Notes: generated by a model from the letters alone, not told the origin. Shown: positions 16,301-25,040, counted from the first letter of the stretch. The stretch: DNA of 56,612 nucleotides from Actinomycetes bacterium (GCA_029263055.1 JAJCYG010000085.1:1-56612), one strand, 5' to 3'. Program-made: numbers and translations.

Positions 16301-16678
16301 CTAAACGGGGAAAACTTCTTGAGGAGGCTTTTCAATTTCTGAAAAAATATTTAGATAAAAAAACTGATTTAAATAAGAAAACAAGTTATCTACTGTTTCA
16401 AGTTTAGTTACTCCTAAAAAGCACAGCTCAAAGTCTGTTCGATTAATCGTCGAACGGACAACATTATCTTTTCCATGGCACGCACAGTCAGGTCGCTCTA
16501 GTTTCTGGATATTCTTACCATCACAAAAAGAATCAGCAACCTCTTCAACAACACAACAACACTGCTCTGTATTCTTACATGAAGAAATCTCCGCAGAAAC
16601 AGACTTTGCCCATCCTTCTGGAAGCAAACTAAAGGAGATAAGAAAGACTAAGCTAAGAGCAATTAGTTGTCGAGTCAT
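16301..16678 (-). CDS. Cys-rich exported protein
   Basis: 125 residues: a signal peptide (MTRQLIALSLVFLISFSLLPEGWA) and then a mature region with at least eight Cys packed into about 35 residues (CKNTEQCCCVV, SFCDG, PDCACHGKD). A more hydrophobic C-terminal half ends in PPQEVFPV. The three adjacent Cys and the CxC-H arrangement suggest soft-metal binding or a disulfide-knotted periplasmic protein. I know no exact family. Its neighbour downstream is the Met/His-rich barrel, which fits a shared metal role. Confidence 0.65.
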   Translation of the reverse strand: MTRQLIALSLVFLISFSLLPEGWAKSVSAEISSCKNTEQCCCVVEEVADSFCDGKNIQKLERPDCACHGKDNVVRSTINRTDFELCFLGVTKLETVDNLFSYLNQFFYLNIFSEIEKPPQEVFPV

Positions 16679-16715
16679 AGGGGTGAAAGTGTCAAAAAAA
16701 GAAGTGCTTGTAAAG

Positions 16716-16751
16716 AAAAATCCTGTTTCGTCTTATCGAAACAGGATTTTT
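16716..16751. terminator. Strong bidirectional terminator behind nrdB
   Basis: A perfect 15-base stem (AAAAATCCTGTTTCG and its complement) has a six-base loop TCTTAT and A/T-runs at both ends. It lies just after the nrdB stop on the minus strand and upstream of the Cys-rich gene. Confidence 0.85.
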
Positions 16752-16772
16752 CTAAGTGATTACAGATTTTAA

Positions 16773-17825
16773 TTAATCCCAGCTTAAGGACGAACCAACT
16801 TGGTACTCTGTGACCGTGGTTTCAAAGAAATTCTTTTCTTTACGTAAGTCAATAATCTCACTCATCCATGGAAAAGGATTACCTGGATTATCAAAGAGTA
16901 AAGGGAGTTTCAATGTTTCCATTCTTCGGTTGGCCACATAACGAACATATTCATCAAGCATGTCATGGGTTAAGCCCAACATTCCGTTTGGCAAGCAATC
17001 ATGTCCATAAGCAATTTCAAGATCCACGCCACGTTTGAATTTATTGATGATCTCTTCTTGAAACTCATCGGTCCAGATCTCTGGATTTTCAGCTCTGATT
17101 CCGTTGATCAGTTCCAAACCAAAATTCATATGCATACTTTCGTCACGCAAAATGTATTGAATCTGTTCGCATGCCCCTGGTAAACGATTCTGACGACCAA
17201 AGGAAAGAAGCATTACAAAAGCAGTATAAAAGAAGATCCCTTCCATAATGGCAAAATAACCAATCAAGTTACTGACTAAACGTTGACGACCATCTAAAGT
17301 ATCGGCTTTAAAATCAGGTCTCATCAAATCAACGGTTAAGCGAGCTTCAAACTCGGCTTTGTCATGAATCGATGGAATTTCTCGATACATATTGTAAAGA
17401 GAGGCTTCATCCATGCCCAATGATTGAGGAATGTATTGATACGCATGTGTATGAATCGCTTCTTCAAAAACTTGACGCAACAAATATTGACGGCACTCAG
17501 GAGCTGTAATATGACGGTAAATAGCTAACACTAAGTTATTGGCAACCAATGTATCGGCTGTAGTAAAAAAACCAAGGTTTCGTTGAATCACACGGCGTTC
17601 ATCCTCGGTAAAACCTTTTGGGTCTTTCCACTGCTCAATGTCACGTTGCATTGAAACTTCTTGCGGCATCCAATGATTAGCACAACCATCTAAATAATAT
17701 TGCCACGCCCAATTGTACTTAATCGGAACCAATTGGTTCACATCAACAGTACGGTTATTAATTAATCTTTTATCTTCTACTCTTACTTTTTCTTTTGTAA
17801 AAGGAATCACAAATTCTTCAGCCAT
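16773..17825 (-). CDS. nrdB: Ribonucleotide reductase class I small (beta) subunit
   Basis: 350 residues, the normal size. It generates the radical that the alpha subunit uses to reduce ribonucleoside diphosphates. Di-iron ligands are visible: Asp91, then Glu122-x2-His125 (EEAIHTHAY), a Glu in IMEGIFFYTAF, and the pair in RDESMHMNF. The radical tyrosine is in place as Tyr129, at the E-x2-H-x3-Y spacing. It ends in YQVGSSLSWD, the tail that docks on NrdA. It is 60 bases downstream of nrdA in the same operon and is followed by a strong terminator. Confidence 0.96.
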   Translation of the reverse strand: MAEEFVIPFTKEKVRVEDKRLINNRTVDVNQLVPIKYNWAWQYYLDGCANHWMPQEVSMQRDIEQWKDPKGFTEDERRVIQRNLGFFTTADTLVANNLVLAIYRHITAPECRQYLLRQVFEEAIHTHAYQYIPQSLGMDEASLYNMYREIPSIHDKAEFEARLTVDLMRPDFKADTLDGRQRLVSNLIGYFAIMEGIFFYTAFVMLLSFGRQNRLPGACEQIQYILRDESMHMNFGLELINGIRAENPEIWTDEFQEEIINKFKRGVDLEIAYGHDCLPNGMLGLTHDMLDEYVRYVANRRMETLKLPLLFDNPGNPFPWMSEIIDLRKEKNFFETTVTEYQVGSSLSWD

Positions 17826-17885
17826 GACTCAACGCCCCATCTTCCCTTTTCTTGTTTCTACAACTTAAAATTCAACAACACTTTT

Positions 17886-20800
17886 CTACTGACACGCTTC
17901 GCAGTCTGGATCTTCAATTGCACAAGCCTCTGGTTTATCAGCCGATTCTTTTCGCAATGAACTACCCGCGTACTGATTTACATCCACAGTTGATTTTTCT
18001 ATTCGAGTGGCACCCATAGAACGTAAATAGTATGTGGTTTTTAACCCTTTTTCCCAAGCCAAAAAGAACATGTTGTGGAGTTTTTTTCCACTTGGCTCAG
18101 CAAGATAAAGATTTAACGATTCACCCATATCAATCCATTTTTGACGACGCGCGCCACAATCAATCAACCACTCTGCTCCAACTTCAAAGGCTGTCGGATA
18201 CCGATCTTTAACAGATTGAGGAATGCGAGTAATTTCTTGCAAAACACCATCAAAGTATTTCAAGTCAGTCACCATTTGCACATCCCAAAGGCCTAGTGCT
18301 TTAAGCTCTTCGACTAAATAAGGGTTCACCACTGTAAACTCACCCATCAAATTACTTTTGACATACAAGTGTTGGTAGGTAGGTTCAATTGACTGAGTCA
18401 CCCCAATGATGTTAGCAATCGTTGCGGTGGGTGCAATCGCCATGGTGTTACTATTTCTCATTCCATATTTTTTGACGGACTCACGAACAGGGGTCCAATC
18501 AAGCAACCCTTTACTATCCATATCTAAATGACCGCCCCGCTCTGCTTCCAACATCGCAATAGAATCAATTGGCAAAATCCCTCGATCCCATTTAGACCCT
18601 TTATAAGAATCATAAGGAGCACGTTCTCTGGCCAAATCACTTGAGGCTAAAATCGCATTGTAAGAAATCAGTTCCATGCTTTGATCGGCAAACTCAACCG
18701 CATCTTTTGAAGCATAACTGATTCCTTGAATATAAAGCGCATCTTGAAAACCCATCAACCCAAGACCAATCGGGCGATGCTTCACATTTGAATCATGCGC
18801 TTCATCTGTAGGGTAATAATTGATGTCTATCACATTATCTAACATGCGAATCGCTGTTTTCACTGTCTTAGCTAATTTTTCTTCATCAATTCCTGCTTGC
18901 GTTGTGTGCGCGGCTAAATTGACTGAGCCTAAGTTACAGACAGCTGTTTCATCAGCAGAAGTATTCAACAAAATTTCAGTACAAAGATTGGAACTGTGAA
19001 CAACACCTTTGTGATCTTGTGGTGAACGAACATTTGAAGGATCTTTAAACGTAATCCATGGATGGCCTGTTTCAAATAACATTTGAAGCATTTTACGCCA
19101 CAGCTGAACTGCCGGAATTTCTTTAGATAATTTGATGGTTCCTGATTTGGCTTGCTCTTCATATTCAGTATAGCGTGCTTCAAAGGCTTTTCCGTAAAGG
19201 TCATGCAAGTCAGGTGTTTCATCTGGGCTAAAGAGAGTCCAAACACCATTCTCTTTGACACGCTTCATAAAAAGATCAGGGATCCAGTTAGCCGTGTGCA
19301 TGTCATGCGTTCGACGACGGTCATCCCCTGTGTTTTTACGCAACTCAAGAAACTCTTCAATATCAATGTGCCATGATTCTAAATAAGCACAGACTGCACC
19401 TTTTCGTTTCCCACCTTGGTTCACAGCCACAGCAGTGTCATTGGCCACCTTCATAAAAGGAACAACCCCTTGGCTTTTTCCATTGGTTCCTTGAATGTGA
19501 GCGCCTAAACCACGAACCGGTGTCCAGTCGTTTCCAAGACCTCCGCTCCATTTAGAAAGAAGGGCATTATCTTTAATACATTTAAAAATGTGATCAAGAT
19601 CATCACCTAATGTAGTTAAGAAACAAGAAGAGAGTTGAGAACGTAATGTTCCGGCATTAAACAAAGTAGGAGTTGAACTCACGAAACTAAATGTAGAAAG
19701 CACATCATAAAACTCAATGGCTTTCTCTGTTTTATTCGCTCCTTCAGCAATGGCTAGCCCCATTGCCACACGCATCCAAAAGATTTGAGGGGCTTCAATA
19801 CGACGGCCATCTAAATGAATAAAGTAACGATCATAAAGTGTTTTCAAGCCCATAAAATTAAACTGAAGGTCACGTTCAAAACGCAAGGCTTGGCCAATTT
19901 TATCGAGGTCAAAGGTAAGAAGTTCAGGACTCAAACGATCTGCCTTAACAGCTTGCTCAAATGAATTGATAAGCGCGCGGCCATACTCTTTTTCCATCTC
20001 AACAAACGTAACAGGCTTTTCTACAACTTCACGATACAAGATGCTTAAAAGAATACGCGAAGCAACATAACTATAAGCAGGCTCTTCTTCAACTAAAGGA
20101 CGAATCGCTAGCAACATGGCATCAGGAATTTGTTTGGACTCCATTCCTTCATAACAATTAAGCAATGTCTTCTTTAATACAGCATCAACAGAAACCTTAT
20201 CTTCTAAACCATGACACGCTTCTACAATACGTGGACGTAGCTTTTGAATACTGATCTCTTCAAGCGTTCCATCGGCCTGCTTCACATTAAAAATCTTGTG
20301 CGCGATTTCAATCTCTTCTACAGGTTCTTCCTGACGGGATTTACGACGCGCTTCACGGTAAATAATGTAAGCTCGAGCAATATCGTGAAACCCTTCGTCC
20401 ATCAAACTCTTTTCAACTAAGTCTTGAATATTTTCAATCTGAAGAAGCTGAATGCCCCCTTCTTCTTTTTTAACCTTTGCCACAACCTCATCAGCAATTT
20501 GCAACACTTTATGGCGAAGAAGAGGTGAAAGGATTTTACCTTCGTTTTGAGCGGCAAACGATTTTCCAATGGCAATGGCGATTTTCTCAGGTTTAAAGGA
20601 AACCACCCGGCCATCTCTTTTTTCTACAGAAATGCGCTCGGTATCAAAACGCTTAAGCTCTTGTTCACGACGATAGGTAGAATAAAGCTCAGCCACTTTG
20701 TCAAAACCACTTTCACGAATTTCTTGAACCACCGTGTTTTGGATATCTTCAATAAAAAGAATAGGCTGGTTCTCAACTTGTTCTTCACACCAAGCAACAA

Positions 20801-20987
20801 CCTTTTGAGCCACATTCTTCACATGGCCTTGATCTTCAGGCGGCAATTCAACCTCATGAGGAATGCTCAGATACTCTTTAAACGCGCTCTCAATAGCGTT
20901 ATAGATCCTCATCTCAAAGAAAGGGACCTGTTGACCGTTTCGTTTCTTAACAACTAATAATGCTGTGCGGGCTGATACCTCGACCAT
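17886..20987 (-). CDS. nrdA: Ribonucleotide reductase class I large (alpha) subunit with tandem ATP-cones
   Basis: 1033 residues, longer than the usual 750-850 because of repeated N-terminal ATP-cones: about 11-110 (VVKKRNGQQVPFFEMRIYNA) and 119-215 (VEKRDGRVVSFKPEKIAIAI). A third cone-like segment (231-300) runs into the RNR N-terminal domain. Catalytic residues are present: Cys455 (SSCFLTTLGDD), Asn667-Cys669-Glu671 (NLCTEI) and Cys684 (ETAVCNLGSVNLA). The tail has paired Cys (CAIEDPDCEAC) for re-reduction. The ATP/dATP on-off switch should be strong with two cones. A ribosome site AGGAGG stands eight bases before the ATG. Its long leader and promoter carry NrdR-box candidates. Confidence 0.96.
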   Translation of the reverse strand: MVEVSARTALLVVKKRNGQQVPFFEMRIYNAIESAFKEYLSIPHEVELPPEDQGHVKNVAQKVVAWCEEQVENQPILFIEDIQNTVVQEIRESGFDKVAELYSTYRREQELKRFDTERISVEKRDGRVVSFKPEKIAIAIGKSFAAQNEGKILSPLLRHKVLQIADEVVAKVKKEEGGIQLLQIENIQDLVEKSLMDEGFHDIARAYIIYREARRKSRQEEPVEEIEIAHKIFNVKQADGTLEEISIQKLRPRIVEACHGLEDKVSVDAVLKKTLLNCYEGMESKQIPDAMLLAIRPLVEEEPAYSYVASRILLSILYREVVEKPVTFVEMEKEYGRALINSFEQAVKADRLSPELLTFDLDKIGQALRFERDLQFNFMGLKTLYDRYFIHLDGRRIEAPQIFWMRVAMGLAIAEGANKTEKAIEFYDVLSTFSFVSSTPTLFNAGTLRSQLSSCFLTTLGDDLDHIFKCIKDNALLSKWSGGLGNDWTPVRGLGAHIQGTNGKSQGVVPFMKVANDTAVAVNQGGKRKGAVCAYLESWHIDIEEFLELRKNTGDDRRRTHDMHTANWIPDLFMKRVKENGVWTLFSPDETPDLHDLYGKAFEARYTEYEEQAKSGTIKLSKEIPAVQLWRKMLQMLFETGHPWITFKDPSNVRSPQDHKGVVHSSNLCTEILLNTSADETAVCNLGSVNLAAHTTQAGIDEEKLAKTVKTAIRMLDNVIDINYYPTDEAHDSNVKHRPIGLGLMGFQDALYIQGISYASKDAVEFADQSMELISYNAILASSDLARERAPYDSYKGSKWDRGILPIDSIAMLEAERGGHLDMDSKGLLDWTPVRESVKKYGMRNSNTMAIAPTATIANIIGVTQSIEPTYQHLYVKSNLMGEFTVVNPYLVEELKALGLWDVQMVTDLKYFDGVLQEITRIPQSVKDRYPTAFEVGAEWLIDCGARRQKWIDMGESLNLYLAEPSGKKLHNMFFLAWEKGLKTTYYLRSMGATRIEKSTVDVNQYAGSSLRKESADKPEACAIEDPDCEACQ

Positions 20988-21099
20988 AACGGTCTCCTCC
21001 TAGTTAAAATTCTTCAAAAATTGAGTAGCTGTTTAATTCTGAGAGCATCGCCCATTTTATGTAGAGACAGTTCTGGTGTAAAGCGAATTCACGGATTTA

Positions 21100-21213
21100 T
21101 TAACTGAATGTTCTCTGGACGCAAATTTGTTCCCGACGCGGGTCACTGAGAAGAAAAAAGAGATGTTTTTTATGGTAAAAAAATCGTTCAAGGTTGGTCG
21201 ATCTCATTTCCAT
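21100..21213 (-). CDS. Possible 37-residue leader ORF upstream of nrdA
   Basis: Within the roughly 315-base nrdA leader an ATG at 21213, preceded by AGGGGAG, opens MEMRSTNLERFFYHKKHLFF and stops at 21100. Nothing supports it beyond the ribosome site. It could be a leader peptide or chance. Confidence 0.22.
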   Translation of the reverse strand: MEMRSTNLERFFYHKKHLFFLLSDPRREQICVQRTFS

Positions 21214-21285
21214 AACTCCCCTTCTCCCAAACAACGTCCACTGCGGCAGGTGAAAAACTTTAATTTGTCCTGAACAGGACGACAC

Positions 21286-21338
21286 TCTACTTATTGTACT
21301 TCCACTGCCATCATACGACTATATGTAGTGCCTGTCAA
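21286..21338 (-). promoter_or_regulatory. nrdAB promoter with two NrdR-box candidates
   Basis: On the minus strand TTGACA (21333-21338) and TATGAT (21310-21315) are 17 bases apart. ACTATATGTAGT (21318-21329), near the NrdR consensus ACwATATATwGT, fills the spacer. A weaker match, TCTACTTATTGT (21286-21297, 9 of 12), lies just downstream of the start point. The two centres are exactly 32 bases apart, the three-turn spacing seen for tandem NrdR boxes. Binding here would block RNA polymerase. Confidence 0.7.
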
Positions 21339-21420
21339 CCTTTTTGGCCTTTTCAAACAGGCTCTTCTAACCCCTTGAATTGGAAGAGAATTAGAATATT
21401 TTGATGATTAGAAATGAAAC

Positions 21421-21458
21421 TTTTTTAATCTTTTTTTGATTTTTTTTAAAACTTTTTT
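21421..21458. other. Phased T-tracts (probable curved DNA) upstream of the nrd promoter
   Basis: Runs of six to seven T begin at 21421, 21431, 21441 and 21453, close to one helical turn apart. They lie about 85-120 bases upstream of the nrdA -35. Phased tracts bend DNA and can act as an upstream promoter element. Confidence 0.45.
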
Positions 21459-21482
21459 GACAAACTTTTGAGGATTTTAAAA

Positions 21483-21502
21483 AGAAGATCAGCGTCGCTG
21501 AT
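21483..21502 (-). terminator. Terminator of the split methionine-synthase operon
   Basis: ATCAGCG and CGCTGAT pair around a single base. On the minus strand the hairpin begins at the ferredoxin stop codon and is followed by CTTCTTTTT. Confidence 0.6.
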
Positions 21503-21783
21503 TATTGAAAGAGTTCGACTTCAACATCTCCAGTTATTTGCGTAACACAAGCCATTCGAACGTTGTCGGGAAACTTATTAAACTTTAAATTCCATTCTTC
21601 ATCATCAACTGGTTTTGACAAGTTTTCCATGCCACTGAGTACAACCACAGGATCGGTTCCACAATTACCGAATTCGCAGTCACTTCGGACGTCTTGCCCT
21701 AAAGTGTGCAGCGCTTCCAAGATGGTTGTCCCTGGCTCCACTTCAATGGTCTGACCTTGAAAAGTTAGTTTCGGCTGACTCAT
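21502..21783 (-). CDS. 2Fe-2S-type ferredoxin-fold protein with Asp replacing one ligand Cys
   Basis: 93 residues with the beta-grasp ferredoxin pattern. Cys36-x4-Cys41 (DCEFGNCGTD) and Cys79 (MACV) match the plant-type C-x4-C-x2-C-xn-C order, but the third ligand position is Asp44 (GTDP where GTCR or similar is normal). The codon is GAT, two changes from a Cys codon, so it is not a simple misread base. It starts inside the metH stop (ATGA overlap), so it is translationally coupled and probably donates electrons for reactivating MetH-bound cobalamin. Whether a cluster forms with one Asp ligand is open. Confidence 0.75.
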   Translation of the reverse strand: MSQPKLTFQGQTIEVEPGTTILEALHTLGQDVRSDCEFGNCGTDPVVVLSGMENLSKPVDDEEWNLKFNKFPDNVRMACVTQITGDVEVELFQ

Positions 21784-24221
21784 TTGGAAGAAGCCTTCTC
21801 CATAACAGACTCGACAACAGGCACCACTTTGCCGACATCTTTACCATAACCATCTGCTTGGATCTCATCAGCAAATTGCTTAGTGGTCACAGCGCCACCA
21901 ATCACAACTTTATAAGGCAGGGCTTTAGCTTTGACTTCATCAATCACAACTTTCATCTGCATCATGGTTGTGGTCATTAAAGCAGACAAACCAATACAAT
22001 CTGCATTTTCTCTTTTCGCTGCTTCTAAAATATCGTCTGCAGGAACATTGCGTCCCAAATCAAAAACTTTATAACCAAAGTTGCGCAACATAATGCAGCA
22101 GATATTTTTTCCAATGTCGTGAATGTCCCCTTTCACGGTCGCCATAATAATGGTTCCTTTAGATTCCACACCCCCTGCAGCTTCTAAAAGAGGTTGCAAC
22201 ACTTCCACACCCCGTTTCATAGTGTCGGCTGAAGCAACTAAATGAGGAATAAATTTTTTGCGCGCACCAAAAAGATCTCCTAACTCACGGATTGCTGGAG
22301 TCATCACTTCAATAAAAATATCAAAGGGGCTCATCCCTTCGTCCAAACCTTCTTGAGTCAAAGCAGCAATATTATCTCGATATCCTTCTAAAACAGCTTC
22401 ATAAATTTTTTCAGCGGTTGTTTCAGCCACTTTCTTTTTTGTCACTTCGCCGGACTCTTCAGCGAGCCTGTCTGCCTCTTTTTTCTCTTCAAATGCCACA
22501 AAGGTTTTACACTCGTTATCACGCCCTGTAAAAAGTGCGGCGCCACGGACTACGTTTTGTAAAACTTCATCCATTGGATTACAAATGGCTGAATCCAAAC
22601 CACTAGCAATGGCTTGTGCTAAGAAAGTATTGTGAACCCATTTTCTATTTGGCAAACCAAACGACACATTACTCAAACCTAATGTTGTGGCACACCCCAA
22701 CTCTTGCTTGATCAAACGAATCGTATCTAAAGATTGGCTTGAACCTTTTTGCATTGCAGAAACAGTTAATGCCAAGACATCAAACACCACATTCTCTTTT
22801 GGAATACCTAAGTCCATTGCTGCTTTTAAAATCTTTTCTGCATTCTTTAAACGAGCCACAGCTGTTTCTGGAATTTCTGTTTCAGCAACAAGCGCAATCA
22901 CTGCCGCTCCATACTTTTTAATAAGAGGTAATACTGCTTCTATTTTTTCATCTTCAGCATTCACACTATTAACTAAAGCTTTTCCTGGATAATTCAACAT
23001 CCCAAGTTCTAACGCTTCATCATAAGAGCTATCAATCACCAAAGGTAAATTGACCACATTTTGAATCGCCACAACCGCTTTAGCCATCATGGCAGGCTCA
23101 TCCACAAGAGGAACTCCCACGTTCACGTCCAAGGCTGTTGCCCCAGCTTCAAACTGCTTACGCGCTTCAGCAAGCACCAAGTCCATGCGTCCTTCTTTAA
23201 TCGCTTCAGAGAATTTTTTCCGACCTGTCGGGTTGATCTTTTCCCCGATTTTGACAAAGGGATGCCCTTCTCCTAAATAAACGGTATTCATCCGGCTACA
23301 AATCTTAGTCCCCGATGGAGTGGTTCGCTCTAATGGTTTTTTCTTTTTTAGACGCTCCGTAATCAAACGGATATATTCAGGTGTGGTTCCACAACATCCG
23401 CCCACAACATTAGCACCTATATCGACAAATTTTTCAGCGTAAGGAGCCATCTCTTGGGGTGTGGCAGGAAAAATAGTGACGCCGTTTTTCATAATCGGCA
23501 AACCTGCATTGGGTTCAATAGAAATAAATGTTCCGGTTGCTGCGGCGATTTTTTCTATGACTGGCTCCATATGCTCAGGGCCTGTGGAACAATTCAATCC
23601 TAAGATATCAACATTAAACCCATCAAGCACCGTCACAACAGAATCAGGATCACTTCCTGTATCAGTCAAACCATCTTGAGTAAATGTCATATGTGCCATA
23701 ATAGGCAGATCTCTAATTTCACGAACCTGATTGGCGGCGATTAAAGCGGCGCGCATTTCTTGCAAATCAAACATGGTTTCAATCGCAATCAGATCTGCGC
23801 CTGCTTCAACCAATGCTTTCATTTGTTCATAAAAAATATCAATCGCTTCGTTAAAAGCAAGCTCTCCAAATGGAGCCACTGTGGTTCCGCAAGGACCAAT
23901 GTCTCCGGCCACATATCCTTTCTTTTCTCCAAAAGCTTTTTTGGCTAAATCAACTGCAGCAAAGTTAATGTCTTTAAGTTTTCCATACGCATTGTACTCA
24001 TCAAGGCGAATCTTACTTGCCCCAAAAGTATTGGCTAAAACAATGTCGCTCCCGGCTTGAATGTATTCTTGATGCACAGCTAAAATATCTTTAGGGCGTT
24101 CTAAGTTCCACAAGTCAGGCGCATAGCCATTAGGCAAACCACGACCCTGCAGCAAAGCTCCCATGGAGCCATCCAAAATTAAAATCTCACTTTTAAGTCG
24201 TTCTAAAATTTCATGTTTCAT
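21780..24221 (-). CDS. metH: Cobalamin-dependent methionine synthase, core without activation domain
   Basis: Methylates homocysteine using methyl-tetrahydrofolate and B12. Its 813 residues hold the homocysteine/zinc domain (1-295, with GLNCSTGPEH and VGGCCGTTPEY), the pterin domain (about 320-570) and the cap plus B12-binding domain (about 600-813, with DIHDIG at 699-704 holding the axial His701 and the downstream GG of VIGGAV). Full MetH is about 1200 residues. The missing C-terminal AdoMet/activation domain is encoded next to it as a separate gene, ten bases upstream. The operon order is activation protein, MetH, ferredoxin. Confidence 0.95.
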   Translation of the reverse strand: MKHEILERLKSEILILDGSMGALLQGRGLPNGYAPDLWNLERPKDILAVHQEYIQAGSDIVLANTFGASKIRLDEYNAYGKLKDINFAAVDLAKKAFGEKKGYVAGDIGPCGTTVAPFGELAFNEAIDIFYEQMKALVEAGADLIAIETMFDLQEMRAALIAANQVREIRDLPIMAHMTFTQDGLTDTGSDPDSVVTVLDGFNVDILGLNCSTGPEHMEPVIEKIAAATGTFISIEPNAGLPIMKNGVTIFPATPQEMAPYAEKFVDIGANVVGGCCGTTPEYIRLITERLKKKKPLERTTPSGTKICSRMNTVYLGEGHPFVKIGEKINPTGRKKFSEAIKEGRMDLVLAEARKQFEAGATALDVNVGVPLVDEPAMMAKAVVAIQNVVNLPLVIDSSYDEALELGMLNYPGKALVNSVNAEDEKIEAVLPLIKKYGAAVIALVAETEIPETAVARLKNAEKILKAAMDLGIPKENVVFDVLALTVSAMQKGSSQSLDTIRLIKQELGCATTLGLSNVSFGLPNRKWVHNTFLAQAIASGLDSAICNPMDEVLQNVVRGAALFTGRDNECKTFVAFEEKKEADRLAEESGEVTKKKVAETTAEKIYEAVLEGYRDNIAALTQEGLDEGMSPFDIFIEVMTPAIRELGDLFGARKKFIPHLVASADTMKRGVEVLQPLLEAAGGVESKGTIIMATVKGDIHDIGKNICCIMLRNFGYKVFDLGRNVPADDILEAAKRENADCIGLSALMTTTMMQMKVVIDEVKAKALPYKVVIGGAVTTKQFADEIQADGYGKDVGKVVPVVESVMEKASSK

Positions 24222-24231
24222 AAAAATTTAC

Positions 24232-24879
24232 TTACCCTTTTTTCTGCCAGCCCACAACGGCTGATACTGACTTTCTTGGGTTCATGATGCACGAGTCTGA
24301 AAGAGTGATTCCTAATCTCTCTGCTTTTAATAAAGGCAAAATTTCTTGCTGCACCTCTAATTGCCAATCACCATAACCAGGTGAATAACGCATGGTCCGG
24401 CCATAACCCCACTTTAAAATTTCAGCTTCCACAAACGCGTCAACTTTGTCTGTAATGTAATCAGCCATCCAACCACCCACCGTTTCCAGGTAATAAGCCC
24501 CAGAAGCATCATCGGTTTTAATTGAATCAACCTTGTCTTCTAAATTGGGGCCAATGGTTGCCAACAACAATGTGGCATAATCACACTCTTTCAAAAGCTT
24601 TTGAATACTGGGCGCTTCAAAAATTGTAGGTGCTTCTTTAATATAAACTCCTTTTTCTTCATCATGAATTAAAGGAAGTGTTATATAGGATCCATTCCCA
24701 TCAATAAAAGTATACGCAGTATCTATGGCCCACTTAATAAACTTGGCCACATTCTGCTCTTCCATCTCTTTGAGTGTTTTAATGCGCGGAATCCGCAATT
24801 CACGCAGAACCCGTTCTTCCACAATTTCAAAGGGGATGTTTTTAATCGTAATGATGTTGTTTAAGCTTTTGATTCTCAT
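24232..24879 (-). CDS. Stand-alone methionine synthase activation-domain protein
   Basis: 215 residues. The C-terminal part has RYSPGYGDWQLEVQQEI, the AdoMet-binding RxSPGYG signature of the MetH activation domain, followed by GITLSDSCIMNPRKSVSAVVGW, also typical. It should use AdoMet to remethylate oxidised cob(II)alamin on MetH once an electron is supplied. It is much shorter than the usual 330-residue domain but keeps the core. It is the first gene of the operon; no cobalamin riboswitch was recognised in the 183-base gap before it. Confidence 0.88.
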   Translation of the reverse strand: MRIKSLNNIITIKNIPFEIVEERVLRELRIPRIKTLKEMEEQNVAKFIKWAIDTAYTFIDGNGSYITLPLIHDEEKGVYIKEAPTIFEAPSIQKLLKECDYATLLLATIGPNLEDKVDSIKTDDASGAYYLETVGGWMADYITDKVDAFVEAEILKWGYGRTMRYSPGYGDWQLEVQQEILPLLKAERLGITLSDSCIMNPRKSVSAVVGWQKKG

Positions 24880-25011
24880 AGATTTAAGTTAGTGATGGTA
24901 GCGCTAAATAGAGGAAAAATCAATCCCAAACCCTTGGCTTACATCGAATTAGAATCCCTAGTCTCAAGCACGACAAACCCAGAACATGACTATCCGTAAA
25001 ACTACAACACA

Positions 25012-25040
25012 TTGACAGACAACGAATTATATGATAATAT
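25012..25040 (+). promoter_or_regulatory. Sigma-70 type promoter of the PEP-CTERM gene
   Basis: TTGACA at 25012-25017, a 17-base spacer and TAATAT at 25035-25040. The expected start is about 15 bases before the ATG. Confidence 0.6.

Noticed and set aside
16680..16695. TTGACA just upstream of the Cys-rich gene as a promoter
   Set aside because: The -10 would fall inside the coding sequence, and none is visible there.
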